A stretch of DNA of 64,000 nucleotides from positions 3,782,001 to 3,846,000 of the forward strand of contig OY756139.1 in the NCBI GenBank assembly GCA_963576785.1. The letters run 5' to 3'. The notes below the pieces were generated by a model. The model had not been told where the DNA came from. It did not search any database and was given only the letters and a program-made list of their open reading frames with translations. The stretch comes from Chlorophyllum brunneum (lineage: Eukaryota > Basidiomycota > Agaricomycetes > Agaricales > Agaricaceae). Shown one piece after another: positions 1-10,544 of the stretch. The number at the start of each line of letters is the position of its first letter. The first letter of the stretch is position 1. Made by a program: the position numbers and the translations under genes.

Positions 1-25
1 AAGGTGCACCGGGCAGTGTCACCGA

Positions 26-1336
26 TCATCCTTTCGGGGCGCGGGGGTGAGAGACCTCGTGCATCCGTCGATCGTAACGATCGAGGGCATGTTTCTTCGC
101 CATTTGCATGGGCGAAGGACCAGTGACGCGGTTGTGCCAGGTGGTCACCTGTTGAATCCGCAGTGAGTTTTCGAGTAAGGCGGTGAAACATAAGTTTCGT
201 GCTTCAGCACGCACCTTTTTCTCGAGCTCAGCACGAGCATTCTCTCGTGCCTGCTGGACCTTCTTGGGATTAACCCAAGTAAGAGGTTTTGGTCTCTCAC
301 TCACAAGTACACGAGTGGTCGGAGGAGTGGGAGCAGGAACGGGTCGAGGCGCATCCATGCGCCTCATCAGGTCGAAGGGGGTCATCCCCAGACCAGTGAA
401 GCGACGGACCGCTGGTTCTGTGGCAGCAGCGAAGCCCGCCATGGCTTCCACCATGTGGGCCTGGGGTCTACCCTGGCGCTTCTTGGGCTTCTTCTTCTTC
501 TTCTGGACGTTAATCCAGGTAGGAGAAGGGGGAGAAGGCTGAGGGGGCTGCCCACTCGGATTGGCAGGGTGGCGTGGACCTCTCGCAGGCTGGGCCCTGG
601 TATTGCCTCCAGGGTGGAAGCGGTTCCAGGGTGGTCCAGGGCGAGTCCTGGGGAAATTGCCCTGAGGGCGAGCTTGGTAGTTGGTGGTAGCGGCAAAAGA
701 TGCTTGGGGGTTAGACATGTTAGGTCTTGACCCTTCATGTCTTGACCACTCAGCATTTATAGCCTGCTGAACTACCTCCCAGGTCATATCCACAACATCG
801 TGATTATTCGCCAATGTTGTTTGGGCCACTGCATTCCAATCAGGTGGTAATGCGTTCAAAGCAATCATCACGCCAAGAACTTCTGGCAATTTTACTTTAG
901 CTGTTTCTAATTGAGAAGACATTGTTCTCAATTCAGCTAGATCCATTGCTGGATCTTGATTCCCTGAAATGCGCTTTCGCAACATTCTTTGGAGAATTGA
1001 ATACACCGCGGCAGGAGAAGGTGTCCCAAAGCGGGTCTTCAAGTCATCCCAGAGGAATCCAGGAGCATCATGCCCATGGAGTAATAGGGAATCAGGTAAG
1101 GTGCCATTAATAACAGCCAATGCCTGACCTCTCAATTGTTCTCTCCTTCTATCCTCCTCTGTTAAAGCGGCAGGATTTTTAGGGGAGAGATCCTGGTCTG
1201 TCACAGTCCATCTGGACTGGTCAGAACCAGTGACAGAAATGAGGGTTAGGGCATCCTGAAGCCTTCTAGACCAGAACGCATAGTTCTTTGGCCCATTAAG
1301 CTTAGGTAAACCAGCAACGATATTATTGGTAGACAT
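26..1336 (-). CDS. Ty1/copia element L, gag polyprotein
   Basis: An uninterrupted 436-residue frame. The N-terminus (PKLNGPKNYAFWSRRLQDAL) is typical of copia-type gag of the UBN2/DUF4219 kind, and residues about 1-200 have its helical composition. The middle is proline-, arginine- and lysine-rich (KKKKKPKKRQGR), likely RNA binding, but I see no CCHC zinc knuckle anywhere. Gag would form the cytoplasmic virus-like particle that packages element RNA. The start is the first ATG after the LTR and primer site (1484-2079). Protease, integrase and RT would lie to the left, outside the window, so I cannot tell whether the element is complete. The absence of stops contrasts with the decayed gypsy copies and suggests a younger insertion. 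Confidence 0.8.
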   Translation of the reverse strand: MSTNNIVAGLPKLNGPKNYAFWSRRLQDALTLISVTGSDQSRWTVTDQDLSPKNPAALTEEDRRREQLRGQALAVINGTLPDSLLLHGHDAPGFLWDDLKTRFGTPSPAAVYSILQRMLRKRISGNQDPAMDLAELRTMSSQLETAKVKLPEVLGVMIALNALPPDWNAVAQTTLANNHDVVDMTWEVVQQAINAEWSRHEGSRPNMSNPQASFAATTNYQARPQGNFPRTRPGPPWNRFHPGGNTRAQPARGPRHPANPSGQPPQPSPPSPTWINVQKKKKKPKKRQGRPQAHMVEAMAGFAAATEPAVRRFTGLGMTPFDLMRRMDAPRPVPAPTPPTTRVLVSERPKPLTWVNPKKVQQARENARAELEKKVRAEARNLCFTALLENSLRIQQVTTWHNRVTGPSPMQMAKKHALDRYDRRMHEVSHPRAPKG

Positions 1337-1483
1337 AATATCTTCGTCGAGTGTATTTCTTTCTAGAAGAAAATTCTCGTATCAGCAATGATCAAATGCA
1401 AGGATAACTCTGTCAGGTAAAGCCCTATCATCCTATCTCGGTTTAGAGGGGATAATAATGGTTTAACCATCGGTAAGGCTACC

Positions 1484-1496
1484 GGGGCCCATAACC
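1484..1496 (-). promoter_or_regulatory. Copia-type primer binding site (half initiator tRNA)
   Basis: Read on the minus strand, the LTR end is followed immediately by GGTTATGGGCCCC. This matches the Drosophila copia primer site as I know it, which pairs with the anticodon region of initiator tRNA-Met (a cleaved half tRNA). A second copia relic in the window has the same motif at 21087-21099. Confidence 0.7.
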
Positions 1497-2079
1497 TGTT
1501 GAGGAAACGACCGTAACGAGTTGTTTGCTGGGGGCAGCAGTAAACGCAGTGGGAGAGAACGTAGGGTCTACTCACCGAGATAATAAGCTTCTATCTGATA
1601 CCTGTAGAAAGGTAATTCGGATAGACAGATATTATTAATGAAATGGTTAATGTCAGAGGAGTAGAGGTCAAAGTCGATTAGATCGATAGAGGTGTTGTAC
1701 TCAAAGAGATAGGCAATGATGAAGAAGTTGTTCGATTGTACAAGACACGAACAAGATGCAGAACTTAGGTCTGCTACATGGTGCTTATATACATATTGTA
1801 ACATAGGCGAGTCATACTACATAAAATACTAGCATTGCATGGATTGTTCCTTATGACTCCTTTTAACTGCGGCGTAGTGCCTGCGGAGTACTGCGGAACG
1901 TAGTATCTAGTCATTGGTACTATGTAGAATAATCTATCAAGTACTTATGACTCTAGTCGTATGCAGAGCAACTCATAGGAAGTTACTACGGAATGAAGTT
2001 ACTGGAAAGTAACGGATCAGTCTATTATTAGAATAATGACTTCATAATCTATTTCTAGAATATGTCCGAAACTTCAACA
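1497..2079 (-). repeat. 5' LTR of copia element L (583 bp)
   Basis: The boundaries are TGTTGA and TTCAACA, a 6-bp inverted repeat with the canonical TG...CA ends. The primer site adjoins one end and gypsy integrase sequence the other. On the minus strand a TATATAAGC box lies near 1788-1796. The 5 bases outside the LTR (GTTAG, 2080-2084) are the expected target duplication; the partner copy is outside the window. Confidence 0.75.
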
Positions 2080-3270
2080 GTTAGTCTTGTTCGGAGTATT
2101 TTGTTTCGTTGGCATGCCTTATACCCTCTGATGTATCATTTGATGTTATTGCACATTTGAGGCTACCAATAACTCCATTTAAGGAGTTTGATCATTTGCT
2201 ATTGTCCTAGGTATCCTACACCTGTCTCATCATGGTGTTGTTGAAGTATTTTTTGTCATATTTGGTTGTTGGGTGGGATGTATATTCTCCCTTCGAACAT
2301 TGGTACTCCATCTGTTTTCCATATCTCCTCTGGTTGTTTCTCCTTTTCCTTCAGCCACTGTGTTTCCTTTTTGTTTCCTTTTGTAGTTGGTGTTTCAGAT
2401 CTTCTTCTCCTGAGACTTTCCAAATTTGTCAGATCACAGTAATTGTGTTGTTCTCGAATAAGTGGTCTGGTAGTAAGATGATATTGGTGTTGTCTTGTAT
2501 GGTGTCAGTTTTTGTTAATCTCAATAAAACATTGGCTTTCATGTTGGTCTTTCCGGAAATGTGTTTCAGCATATAATAGTATTCTTGTAGCTCTATCTGC
2601 CACCTCACTTGTTATCCTGTGAGTTGTTGTGGTTTTTGGAAGTATTCCAGGTTTTTGTGATTGGTCCAGATTTCAAATGATTCATCAGCATTGAGTAGGT
2701 ATTGTCTCCAGGTTTTGATTGCTTCTCGGATGGCTAGTAGTTCTTTGTCATAGATCTGATAGTTTCATTTTGCTAGTATCATCATTCTTGAGTAGAATGC
2801 AATTAGGTGCCAGTATTCTTCCTGTTTTTGTGATAGTACCACCCCTACTCCATATCCTGATGCATCCACTTCTACTCTGTATTGTCTCTTGTCTTGTGGC
2901 ATTGCTAGTACTGGCTCGCTTGTGACCTTTTCCTTGATTTTTTCGAAGGCTTGTTGCTGTCATTCTGTCCATACCCATTGTGTGTCCTTTTTCTTCAACT
3001 CATATAATGGGGCTACTATGTTGCTGAAGTCATGTATGAATTGTCAGTAGAAGTTTGTGAATCCTGGGAATTTCTTGATGTCTTTCAGGGATTTGGGTGT
3101 TGGCCATTCTTTCACCACTTTCACCTTCTCCTCTATTTTAATGCTGCCTTGTCCAACCACAAATCCTAATATTGGTATCTCTTTTACATCAAACAAGCAC
3201 TTTGATCTTTTGAAATACAGTTGGTGTTTTGCTGCAATGTCAACAAATTGTTTTGTCCTGGCACTGGACT
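2080..3270 (-). pseudogene. Gypsy A pol fragment (RT C-terminus, RNase H, integrase H2C2)
   Basis: The minus-strand translation from about 3270 matches the end of the RT palm and the connection region of the sister copies (KHQLYFKRSKC, ILGFVVGQGSI). RNase H and the integrase zinc-binding region with YWWPQM-type sequence follow. Many stops and frame changes break it, and everything after the zinc-binding region is lost beyond the copia insertion. It is non-functional. Confidence 0.75.
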
Positions 3271-3554
3271 CCATTCCAGCTTCAATATCTGCCTCCAATC
3301 CTGATGGTCTGGCAGTAGATCATGTGGAGGAGGGCACTCTGGCTCTCTTCCACTCGCACTTCAGTTGTGATTTGGACTTGTCACTGGGGCCAGTGGTAGT
3401 CCCATAGAAGGACTTGGAGGTAATCTCCTCATCCCAGGGTGAGTTGGGGGTACTAATGTTTCTAGACATAGTGTAGCTAATCTCTTGTCCATGTAAAGCA
3501 CCTATCCAAAAGAGGAAGGTGGTGGTAAGAGATCAAGAAGGAATGGGCAACTTC
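3271..3554 (-). other. Segment of unknown origin inside gypsy A
   Basis: Between the gag start and the RT of relic A lie about 284 bases without similarity to the other gypsy copies here. On the minus strand a short frame starts at an ATG near 3467 (MSRNISTPNSPWDEEITSKS) and reads through one TGA into the RT frame. It could be filler captured during a deletion or part of a host gene. I do not recognise it. Confidence 0.35.
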
Positions 3555-3773
3555 TATGTTGGATATGGCTTTGGTGATTTCTGTGTCAAATAGGGTCTCA
3601 AAAAGAGCTGTGTCTTCATCTATGCTGTGATTAGATTTCTGCTGCTTAAGGCCTTCAGGGATTTCTGGTTCTGTTTGTTGTTTGGATCTGGTAGTTACTG
3701 GTGATCCCTGGATGTCTGTTGGTCTTGGAGCTCTTGGTCTTCTTAGTGTTCTTGATGAGCTACTGCTGCTCAT
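3555..3773 (-). pseudogene. Gypsy A gag N-terminal fragment
   Basis: It starts at ATG 3773 with the family's conserved gag N-terminus (MSSSSSSRT, then RAPRPTDIQG) and continues to the first 9-residue repeat, ending at about NIEVA. The remaining roughly 320 residues, including both zinc knuckles, are absent. Confidence 0.75.
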
Positions 3774-3866
3774 ATACTATTGTTCTGGCTGGAGGCTATT
3801 ATTCCAAGCCTAGCTACAAATAGTGGCACCTCTCTTGCAAGGTGAGTCAAATGACACTTTACCAAA

Positions 3867-4164
3867 TGTTACAACCTTAGTCTAGGACTCAGGTTGCAAG
3901 TCTTTGGATAAAGACAAGGAAGTAGAGAAAGGGATGATATGATTGGTAAAGTATAAGGAATACATCAAGTACTACTACACTTTATATACTAGTGGTGAGT
4001 GCTAATAATAAAGGAACACAGTAAGGGAGTCATAGAGGACGAGTAAAATGAGTCAGTAAGAGTACAGCCATAAGGGATGAAACAAGGAATGAAACGGATA
4101 CATAGGAATGATGAGTATGATGGGTGTATGATAGGAATGTACTGTCTATCTATAGTTCATAACA
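3867..4164 (-). repeat. Gypsy A 5' LTR (298 bp)
   Basis: It begins TGTTACAACC and ends GTTCATAACA on the plus strand, the family's LTR ends. The PBS complement (CACTTTACCAAA) lies immediately left at 3855-3866, which identifies this as the 5' LTR of a minus-strand element. The flank on the right is GTCAC. Confidence 0.8.
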
Positions 4165-4221
4165 GTCACACTCAGTATCACTATAGGTAGGGTGACAGGG
4201 CTGAAGGGAACCTATGCTCAC

Positions 4222-4470
4222 TCACCTTCCTTTTATCCATGAAATCTGCATTTTTGTTCTCAACAACAAAATTGAAGATCAGACATTAAAGCAGTTCATG
4301 AATGTATTCTGGTTTCTGCTGATTTGTGTCCTGAGCCCAGTGGTAGTCTAGGGTGATTTCCCTTGCTATTTCTCTGAACAGTGTCCCAAGTTCTCTATAT
4401 CCAGAATATAAAACCTGTATGCAATGTAAAAACATAGTAAGAAGTGACTGGGGTTGGCAGGACATCCACA
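4222..4470 (-). pseudogene. FunK1-like kinase C-terminal fragment (P3)
   Basis: The minus translation contains DYHWAQDTNQQKPEYIHELL followed by a VVENKNADFMDK segment, closely resembling the C-terminal region of the FunK1 genes at 14194-16772 and 60455-63160. It carries stops and lacks the kinase domain. It lies between two gypsy relics and is a stranded gene fragment. Confidence 0.65.
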
Positions 4471-4989
4471 GTAGAACTGAAATGTCAGTGTACTCACATG
4501 TCACACCACCAAATGTGATGTACTAAAGGTACCATGTTATGCCACCCAAGAGCTCATATTAACATACTTATCATATGTATATACTTCTTCAAAGCTGGGT
4601 GTCACTTTTGCTTTGTTCAGTTGCTGGGAGGATATCAGTGGATCATCTGAACCTCATAGCTGTGGTTTTCCAGTTGTATAATTGGGTATATCTATGAAAT
4701 CAGTTCTACCTGCCATGATAGCCTCAACTGGTAGCCAACTCCAGTCTGTTTTATCCTACAAATAAGCAGGTATGGGCCAGAAGACCTATCCAGCCTTACC
4801 ACACTTGAAGTAACTATACCTGAATTACAACACTTCTCCTATGATATACAGCTATCACTTAGTAATCAGCCATCAACAGTACTGACTCTCTTACTTTCTT
4901 ACATCACCAAGGTCACATTGGCCAATCATCACCCAATCCCCCATGTCTGTTGCCCCACCCTTGTATAAGATGTGCTTATGAGTAGAAGT
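4471..4989. other. Unassigned stretch with a possible coding remnant
   Basis: No transposon match is visible. On the minus strand, 4725 down to 4547 reads as a short frame starting MAGRTDFIDIPNYTTGKPQL with one internal TGA. It could be the remnant of a host exon, but I do not recognise it. The rest shows nothing I can support. Confidence 0.25.
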
Positions 4990-5866
4990 GGCATTTTGTC
5001 TTTGATTGTGTGTTCATTTAGCTTCTTGTAGTCTTGTACTAGTCAGTTGGTTCCGTCTTTCTTGGGTATGAAGAAGCATGGTATAGCGTAGGGGGATTGT
5101 GATGGTCGAATTTGTCCTGAGGTGATATTTTCATCGAGGAATGTTTGCAGTTCTTGCTTCTCCGTTAATGTCATTGGATAGACCTTGGACTGTAATACCG
5201 GTGGTGCATCTTCTGTCAAGTTTATTTTGTGGTCCCATATCATATGCTCTGGTAGTTTATCAAAGTTCTTTTTGTTGAACAGGTGTGTATATGGCTGCAG
5301 GTATGTTGGTAGGTCCTCTAGGTTTGTTTGGTTGGTTTTCTTTTCCTCTATATGTTCTTTTACCGTGTGTATTCTTTCATTGAACCGTATATCGTTGTGG
5401 TAGGTGGTGCAATCCTTCAGACATCTATTGAAGCATATTATGTTGTTTGTCCAATCGATTTCTGGGTTGTGCTTGACTAGCCAATCATGTCCGAGATATA
5501 GGTCCGCGCTTTCCAGTTGTGTTACCATTGCTTCAATTTCTTCCGTGTGTTTGCCATTGCTTAATACCAGTTGTGCCATATCTGTTATTTCCCCCTTCTT
5601 GTTTTCGGTTCTGTCGGCATTGATTACTCATATTGGGGTTTCGAGGGGTTTGGTTATGATCTGTTCTTCTTCTGCTATCTTCTGTGCTATGCACGTATGT
5701 GTACATCCGGAATCCACCAGTGTGGTGATTTGCTTGGGTCCTTTCTTTGTTCTGATTGTTGAATCGAGGAGAAGTTTGCACGTTGAGTTTCGTTTTTGCA
5801 GGATCACATATCGTCTATTGTGACATAAAACAGAAACTCTAGGTTTATTGGCTTGTGGGTTTGCAC
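4990..5866 (-). pseudogene. Gypsy B pol fragment (protease to start of RT)
   Basis: The aspartic protease motif is visible as LVDSGCTHTCIA, then LGHDWLVKHNPEIDW, the linker to RT, and the RT entry (SQSPYAIPCFFIPKKDGT, then VQDYKKLNEH). The frame is -1 relative to gag. At least two stops interrupt it, one in the protease (before VINADRTENK) and one after KKDGTN. The segment 5043-5579 is the longest open piece. Confidence 0.75.
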
Positions 5867-7041
5867 CTACTTGGAGCCTTCAACAAAATCCTCTTTTGTC
5901 TCTTCTTCTATCTCCTCGGTAACCTCTCTGATGTGCGCTTTCTTCGGTGCTTTACAGTTCTTCGAGATGTGGCCCTGTTTGCCACAGTTATAGTACATTA
6001 TTTTGGTGTATGCTATCTTTGTCTTCTTGCGGCAGTATTTGGCAATATGCCCGTAGAGGTTACAGTTAAAACACCTTGGTTTACCATTCTGATCGGTATC
6101 TGCCCTTTGTCTACCAATTTCCATTGGTTGTCCTCTGCCTCCATAGGTGACTCCTGTGCTTGTTCTGACATCTCCTCATATGATGTCCGTTGTTTTGTAC
6201 CCCTGTCCTACTGCGAGGATGGTGTTTCTCCATTTGCTGTATGTATCTGGGATTGAGGCTGCCGGGTAGCCTACAATGGTTCAGATAATGTCTGCTCTGG
6301 TATGTTGTTTGAGGAGGAATATGGCATGCACATCATCAGTTCCTGCTTGGGTTTTCAATGCTTCGAACTCTATTAAGAAGTCCACAGTGTTCCTCTTTCC
6401 CTGTTTGAACAACTTGATTTCCCCTTCTGCTATTGCTTTTCTATTCCCCAGGGAGAAAGTGGCTACCATCTCCTTTGCAAAGTCATCGAATGCTGGCGTT
6501 TTCTTACCTTGAATTTGGCATTGGCATAGGGACCTGTGAGTCCCCCTTTCATTCGAGCTAATATTCCAATTATTTTTTGCTCGTTATCATCGATTTTGTT
6601 GAAGAGTGTCCATAAGGACATCGCTCTCCACCAATCGTCAAACTTGGTTCTATCTCCATTGAAATATCCTGGTTCTGGGGCTAGGTTCTTTGGGAAGTTG
6701 ATTTCATCAGCCATCTCTGATTCTGTCTCTGGTTCACTATGTTCGTTCTTGTAGGTTTCGGCAACTTCTATGTTGGATGTGGCTTTGGCAATTTCTGTAT
6801 CAAATGGGGTCTTGGCGACTTCTATGTTGGATGTGGTCTTGGCAACTTCTGTGTTGAATAGGGTCTCGAAAAGAGCTGTATCTTCTTCTATACTGTAGTT
6901 GGATTTCTGCCGTTTAAGGCCTTCAGGGATTTCTGGTTCTGTTCATTGTTTGGATCTGGTGGTTACTGGTAATCCCTGGATATCTGTTGGTCTCGGAGCT
7001 CTTGGTCTTCTTGGTGTTCTTGATGAGCTACTGCTGCTCAT
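5867..7041 (-). pseudogene. Gypsy B gag
   Basis: It starts at ATG 7041 (MSSSSSSRT) and ends with the family's EGSK stop. It includes the 9-residue repeats (6760-6867), the capsid-like core (PGYFNGDRTKFDDWWRAMSL) and two zinc knuckles. In the second knuckle the first cysteine is tyrosine (MYYNCGKQGH instead of ICYNC). A TGA lies after TRSKQ, and a frameshift lies near 6510, where the reading changes after YANAKFK. It is not translatable as a whole. Confidence 0.75.
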
Positions 7042-7134
7042 ATATTGTCGTCCTGGTCAGAGGCTATTATTCCAAGCCTAGCTACGAATAGTGACACCTC
7101 TCTTGCAAGGTGAGTCAAATGACACTTTACCAAA

Positions 7135-7427
7135 TGTTATGACCTTAGTCTGAGACTCAGGTTGCAAGTCTTTGGATAAAGACAAGAAAATAGAGAGAAG
7201 AGTAAGGGATGATACGATTGGTAAAGTGTAAGGAATACATCAAGTGTTACTACACTTTATATACTAGTGGTACGAGCTAAGAATAAAGGATCAGAGTAAA
7301 GGAGTCATAGGAAACGAGTAGACTGAGTCAGTAAGAGTACAGCCATAAGGGATGAAACAGATACATAGGAATGATAAATGTGACGGGCACATGATAGGAA
7401 TGTACTGTCTATCTATAGTTCATAACA
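7135..7427 (-). repeat. Gypsy B 5' LTR (293 bp)
   Basis: The ends are TGTTATGACC and GTTCATAACA, with the family's TATA-containing core. The PBS complement adjoins at the left. The right flank is ATATA, with no matching duplication because the other end of B is lost. Confidence 0.8.
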
Positions 7428-7852
7428 ATATAATCACTGTAGCATGTATTTTTTGGCCAGATATGAGCTTTTACACCATAGCTTCACAATAGGATCCAAC
7501 ATCAACTCATCATGGAGTTATTCTTTTATAGGAGAAGGTAGTATATGTGGAATGAGAGTTTAAGAGCAGACCAAATATCACAGGAAAAGTGCTACAGAGA
7601 GTAGACCAAATATTGTGGAAGAAGTACTACAGAGGTAGAACAAAGAACATATCATGGGAGAAGTGCCATAGAGGGTAGACCAAATATCGCAGGAGAAGTG
7701 CCACAGAGAGTAAACCAAGACATATCTTTCCTGACTGGGTACACAGGGACAAACCTATGTCAGGGCCTCTGTGGCTTACATTGCATGAGTGAGAGACTGT
7801 GGGTCTACTCAGCAACTAGAGAGCAACAATGTGTCTGCTTATTCTATGGGAG
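7428..7852. other. Unassigned spacer with a short tandem repeat
   Basis: It lies between gypsy relics B and C. Apart from the imperfect repeat at 7569-7711, I see no gene or transposon match. Confidence 0.5.
7569..7711. repeat. Imperfect tandem repeat, four units of 34-40 bp
   Basis: The unit reads roughly GACCAAATATCGCAGGAGAA followed by GTGCCACAGAGAGTA. Four diverged copies start near 7569, 7604, 7638 and 7678. No coding role is visible. Confidence 0.65.
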
Positions 7853-10376
7853 CAGTAAACAAGTTATCGATAAGCTCAAGAACGCAAAAGTCTTTAACAA
7901 ACTCAACATCATCTGGGGATACAATAGCATCAGGATAAGAGAAGGTGATGAATGGAAAGCAGCATTCATAATGAACAACAGACTATTCGAACCAATGGTC
8001 ATGTTTTTTGGAATGAGTAACTCGCCAGCAACATTCCAAAGGATGATGAACACTGTCTTTCGGGAAATGCTACATGAAGGAGCAGTTGTCAACTACATGG
8101 ATGATTTCATCATACCGGGAACCACACAACAGGAACTTGAGGACAGAACAAAGTGATTTCTCGACATTGCAGTGAAGCACCAACTATATTTCAAAAGATC
8201 GAAATGCGTATTTGATGCAAAAGAAATACCTATACTAGGATTTGTGGTTGGACAAGGCAGCATTAAAATGGAGGAGAAGAAAGTGAAAGCGGTAAAAGAA
8301 TGGCCAATACCCAAATCCCTAAAAGATGTCGAAAAATTCCTAGGATTTGCAAACTTCTACCGATGATTCATTCACAACTTCAGCAACATAGCAGCCCCAC
8401 TACACAAGTTGAAGAAAAAAGACATGCAATGGGCATGGAAGGAACAACAACAAGTCTTTGAAAGGATCAAGGAAAAGATCACAAGTGAACTGGTATTAGC
8501 AATGCCATAGGACAAGGGTCAATACAGGGTAGAAGTGGACACATCAGGATATGGAGTAGGAGCAGTATTATCACAAAAACAAGAAGAACATTGGCACCCG
8601 ATTGCATTCCACTCAAGAACGATGACACCTGCAGAATGAAACTATCGGATCTACAACAAAGAGTTACTTGCCATTCGAGAAGCAATCAAGACCTGGAGAC
8701 AATATCTACTTGATGCAGACAAACCATTCAAAATATGGACTAATCACAAAAACCTGGAATATTTCTGAAAACCACAACAACTCACAGGACAACAAGCGAG
8801 GTGGCAGATGGAGTTACAAGAATACCATTACATGTTGAAACATATCCCTGGAAAATCCAACATGAAAGCCGATGTCTTGTCAAGACTAACAAAAACAGAC
8901 ACTACTTGGGACAACACCGACATCACCCTACTACCCAACCACTTATTCGATGACAGTATGATTACCACAATCCGACAAATTTGGGAAATCTCAGGGGAAG
9001 AAGATCTGAAACACCAAATATGAAAGGAGACAAGAAGGGAAACACAATGGCTAAAAGAAAAAGAGAAGCGACCAAAGGAAATATGGGAAACAGATGGGAT
9101 ACCAATATTTGAAGGAAGGATATATGTCCCACCCAACAACCAAATACGACAAGAAATACTATGACAGCACCATGACAAAACAGATGTAGGACATCCGGGA
9201 CAACATCGAATGATTGAACTCCTTAAACGGAGTTATTGGTGGCCCCAGATGTGCAACGATGTCAAACAATACATCCGAGGATGTGAAGCATGCCAATGAA
9301 ATGAAATACTCTGAACAAGACCGACAACACATCTCCATCCATTACCGACACCAGCAGAACCTTGGGAAGAGATATCAATCGACATGATAGGACCGCTACC
9401 AGATTCAGAAGGATATGATGCAATACTTGTCATAGTCAATTGTTTCAGCAAAATGATCAGATTGCGGGCAGTCAACACCACCTTAACATCCGAGGAGCTA
9501 GGAGATATCTATTGGGATGACATATGGAGAACACATGGAATACCCCGAAGAATTATCAGTGACAGAGGCCCACAATTCGTGTCCAAATTCATGGCAGAAT
9601 TATGCCGAGCAACAGGAACCCAGCGAAACTTATCCATGGCATACCATCCACAAACTGACGGTCAAACGGAGCGCATCAACCAGGAAGTTGAAACATACCT
9701 CAGAAATGTAATAAACCATGATCAAGACAATTGGAAAAAATGGCTGGCCACAGCGGAATTCCAATACAACGACAAAACCCACACAACCACTGGATACTCA
9801 CCATTTGAAATAGTTTATGGACAACACCCTTGGAAAGGAGATATAATGACCATCACCAAAGCACCTGCAATCACGGAGTGAATACAGGAGTTACAAAACA
9901 TGCGACAAGAAGCAACAAAAATGTTACAATGCAGTCAGGAACAAATGGAGAAATGCAACAGCACTAAGCCAGAACACAAATATGTCCCAGAAGAACAGGT
10001 TTGGCTCGAAGCAAGTAATATCAGGACAACGAGACCAACCAAAAAGCTGGATCACAAACGATATGGACCATTCAGGATAAAAACAAAAATAGGCAAAACA
10101 AGCTACCAATTGGAATTACCTGAAACATGGGCAATACACGATATATTTAACAGCAGACTCCTCTCCCCCTATCAAAAACCCGAGTTCGACAGCCAGTGCA
10201 CCCCACTACCACCAATGCCCGAGATCATCAATGATGAAGAACAATATGAAGTAGAAGAGATCCGAGGACATGCACAAGAGGACAACGAAGACAATTCCTG
10301 GTACACTGGAAAGGGTATACCTCCGAGGAAGACACATGGGAAAATGAGTCAGAGTTGGGAAATGCTAAGGAGGTAG
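7853..10376 (+). pseudogene. Gypsy C pol (RT palm, RNase H, integrase, frameshifted chromodomain)
   Basis: RT shows YMDDF (in VVNYMDDFIIPG). RNase H shows the VEVDTSGYG and NKELLAIREA regions, and integrase shows SIDMIGPLP, ISDRGPQF and NQEVETYL for the D, D and E residues. About ten stops interrupt it, mostly TGA where sister copies keep CGA. Downstream of the integrase, a 1-nt deletion at about 10270 (GGACATGCA against GGACATTGCA in copy E) puts the chromodomain out of frame, so the reading ends at 10376. The reverse transcriptase would copy element RNA in the particle; this copy cannot. Confidence 0.85.
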
Positions 10377-10544
10377 TTCAAGAATTTTTAGACAAGATTT
10401 CGAGGACGAAACCTATAAAAAGAGGGGATAAAAAGCAACAATTATGAACAACAAACCCCATGTTACAAGAGATCACTACACTCGATGCACCTCACACTGT
10501 ATCCATTGCACCATAAACTTTGCCGATTACCTTCACAACACACC

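Larger units (their letters stand above)
2080..4164 (-). mobile_element. Ty3/gypsy relic A (minus), split by copia L
   Basis: Order on the minus strand is LTR, primer site, start of gag, a 284-bp segment of other origin, then RT, RNase H and the integrase zinc-binding region. The element is cut at 2080 by the LTR of copia L. The gypsy reading continues right up to that LTR, so copia L landed inside this older gypsy copy. Confidence 0.75.
4990..7427 (-). mobile_element. Ty3/gypsy relic B (minus), 3'-truncated
   Basis: It contains a 5' LTR (7135-7427), gag (5867-7041) and the start of pol as far as the beginning of the RT (VQDYKKLNEHTIKDK). It ends abruptly near 4990. The rest of RT, RNase H, integrase, chromodomain, third ORF and 3' LTR are missing. 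Confidence 0.8.

Noticed and set aside
1337..1483. A tRNA gene next to the copia LTR
   Set aside because: The tRNA-like bases are only the primer binding site. No cloverleaf could be laid out.
2232..2576. Plus-strand hydrophobic frames at 2232-3407, 5404-6256 and 22718-23534 as genes
   Set aside because: They are reverse-strand readings of gypsy pol or gag and contain no motif of their own.
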